A stretch of 13,716 nt of DNA from assembly GCA_946481275.1 (NCBI GenBank), contig CAMLMV010000084.1, positions 1 through 13,716 on the forward strand, given 5' to 3'. The stretch comes from an uncultured Massilia sp. GTDB taxonomy: Bacteria; Pseudomonadota; Gammaproteobacteria; Burkholderiales; Burkholderiaceae. Below, piece by piece: positions 12,981 to 13,716 of this stretch. A model generated the notes under the pieces. It was not told where the DNA came from, ran no database searches, and saw only the letters and a list, made by a program, of their open reading frames with translations. Within the stretch, counting starts at the first letter, position 1. Each line of letters starts with the position of its first letter. Both the position numbers and the translations under genes were made by a program.

Positions 12981-13015
12981 TGCGCTGTTTCCGAATCCGG
13001 CCGAGAAAGCAGCGC

Positions 13016-13716
13016 ATGATCAACGTATTTGTCCTACAAAATGGCCGACTGAACCAGATACCCATCGCGTCGCGCGCCGATCTGGAGAACGCGCCTGCCG
13101 TCTGGGTCGACCTGCTCGACCCGACCGACGAGGAGCGCGCCTGGGTCAAGTCGACCTATGACGTGATCCTGCCCGGCGAGGACGAAGTCCAGGACATCGA
13201 GGCGTCCGCGCGCTATTACGAAGCGGAAAACGGCGACCTGCACCTGCGCACCGACTTCCTGCGCGAGGAAGAGGACGGACCGTCGCGCATCGTGACGGTC
13301 GCGTTCATCCTGGCCAAGAAGATCCTGTTCTCGGTCCACACGGACGACCTGCCCGTGTTCCGCCTCGTGCGCCTGCGCGCGCGCTCGCGGCCCGGCTCGA
13401 TCGAGGACTACATGGACGTGCTGCTGGACCTGTACGCAACCGACGCCGAGTACTCGGCCGACGCGCTGGAAGGCATCTACGAGAGCCTGGAAGACGTCAG
13501 CCAGCGCGTGCTGCAGAAGGAATTCACCGACCAGGACGCGGCCTCCGCGCTGAATGCGATCGCCCACGAGGAAGACTTGAACGGCCGCATCCGCCGCAAC
13601 ATGATGGACACGCGCCGCGCGGTCAGCTTCCTGATGCGCGGCCGCCTGCTGAACGCGGACCAGTTCGAGGAGGCGCGCCAGATCCTGCGCGACATCGAAT
13701 CGCTGGACGGCCACAC
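13016..13716 (+). CDS. corA: CorA magnesium/cobalt transporter, N-terminal cytoplasmic domain (cut by window edge)
   Basis: CorA is a pentameric inner-membrane channel for Mg2+ uptake. Translation from the ATG gives 233 residues before the window ends. The sequence follows the enterobacterial CorA type from the start: MINVFVLQNGRLNQIPI, VWVDLLDPTDEERAWV (29-44), DIEASARYYE (60-69), VHTDDLPVFRLVRLRARSR, and ILRDIESLDGH at the end, which corresponds to ILRDIESLLPHN of E. coli CorA. The two membrane helices and the GMN selectivity motif would lie beyond the edge and cannot be checked. It is divergent from the receptor gene, with the repeat array between. In other bacteria corA can be controlled by Mg2+, but nothing visible here shows that. 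Confidence 0.95.
   Translation, partial: MINVFVLQNGRLNQIPIASRADLENAPAVWVDLLDPTDEERAWVKSTYDVILPGEDEVQDIEASARYYEAENGDLHLRTDFLREEEDGPSRIVTVAFILAKKILFSVHTDDLPVFRLVRLRARSRPGSIEDYMDVLLDLYATDAEYSADALEGIYESLEDVSQRVLQKEFTDQDAASALNAIAHEEDLNGRIRRNMMDTRRAVSFLMRGRLLNADQFEEARQILRDIESLDGH

Larger units (their letters stand above)
12647..13015. other. Divergent non-coding region between the receptor gene and corA, with repeat array
   Basis: These 369 bases separate the leftward receptor gene from the rightward corA. Bases 12716-12918 hold four copies of one repeat as two inverted pairs around a spacer of about 100 bases (12767-12867) in which I see no reading frame of note. The remainder must contain both divergent promoters; only a weak -10-like TACACT before corA can be pointed to. 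Base composition is visibly more AT-rich within the repeats than in the flanking genes. Confidence 0.6.

Overview
The window is GC-rich, densely packed bacterial chromosome. Gene content and order (aroQ-accB-accC on one strand; mpl, yqiA, ubiC, an RNB-family nuclease, a TonB-like gene, aroE and mtgA on the other) point to a betaproteobacterium of the Burkholderiales, most likely Oxalobacteraceae such as Massilia or a relative. The taxonomic call is an inference from gene order and protein style; no rRNA or tRNA gene is present to confirm it.

Layout. Bases 1-3242 are read leftward: an unrecognised conserved-looking protein (nucleotidyltransferase-like patch), a membrane-anchored TlpA/ResA-type thioredoxin, aroQ, accB, and accC, which runs off the left edge. 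From a short divergent promoter region (3243-3316) a rightward cluster starts: mpl, yqiA, ubiC and an RNB exoribonuclease, joined by three successive 4-base start/stop overlaps. After a 154-base gap with a promoter-like sequence come a TonB-family protein, aroE and mtgA, also tightly joined. A TonB-dependent outer-membrane receptor then lies on the minus strand, converging on mtgA with one base between the stops. A non-coding stretch (12647-13015) holds four copies of a GGGGTCAGAGCAC-type repeat in two inverted pairs. Finally corA starts rightward and runs off the right edge.

How the genes work together. The left block supplies malonyl-CoA for fatty acids (AccB biotin carrier, AccC biotin carboxylase) and one step of the shikimate pathway (AroQ). 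The right block adds a second shikimate step (AroE) and a chorismate-consuming step of ubiquinone synthesis (UbiC). Mpl (muropeptide recycling) and MtgA (glycan polymerisation) both serve peptidoglycan. The TonB-like protein and the receptor could work together in energised outer-membrane uptake, but they are separate transcription units and the substrate is unknown.

Most of the window is ordinary core genome, and I see no clear new multi-gene system. The parts most worth a second look are the inverted repeat array beside corA, the paired hairpins between accB and accC, a near-perfect operator-like palindrome between the thioredoxin gene and aroQ, a short leader reading frame overlapping the start of the TonB-like gene, the unusual linker of that TonB-like protein, and the unassigned protein divergent from mpl.
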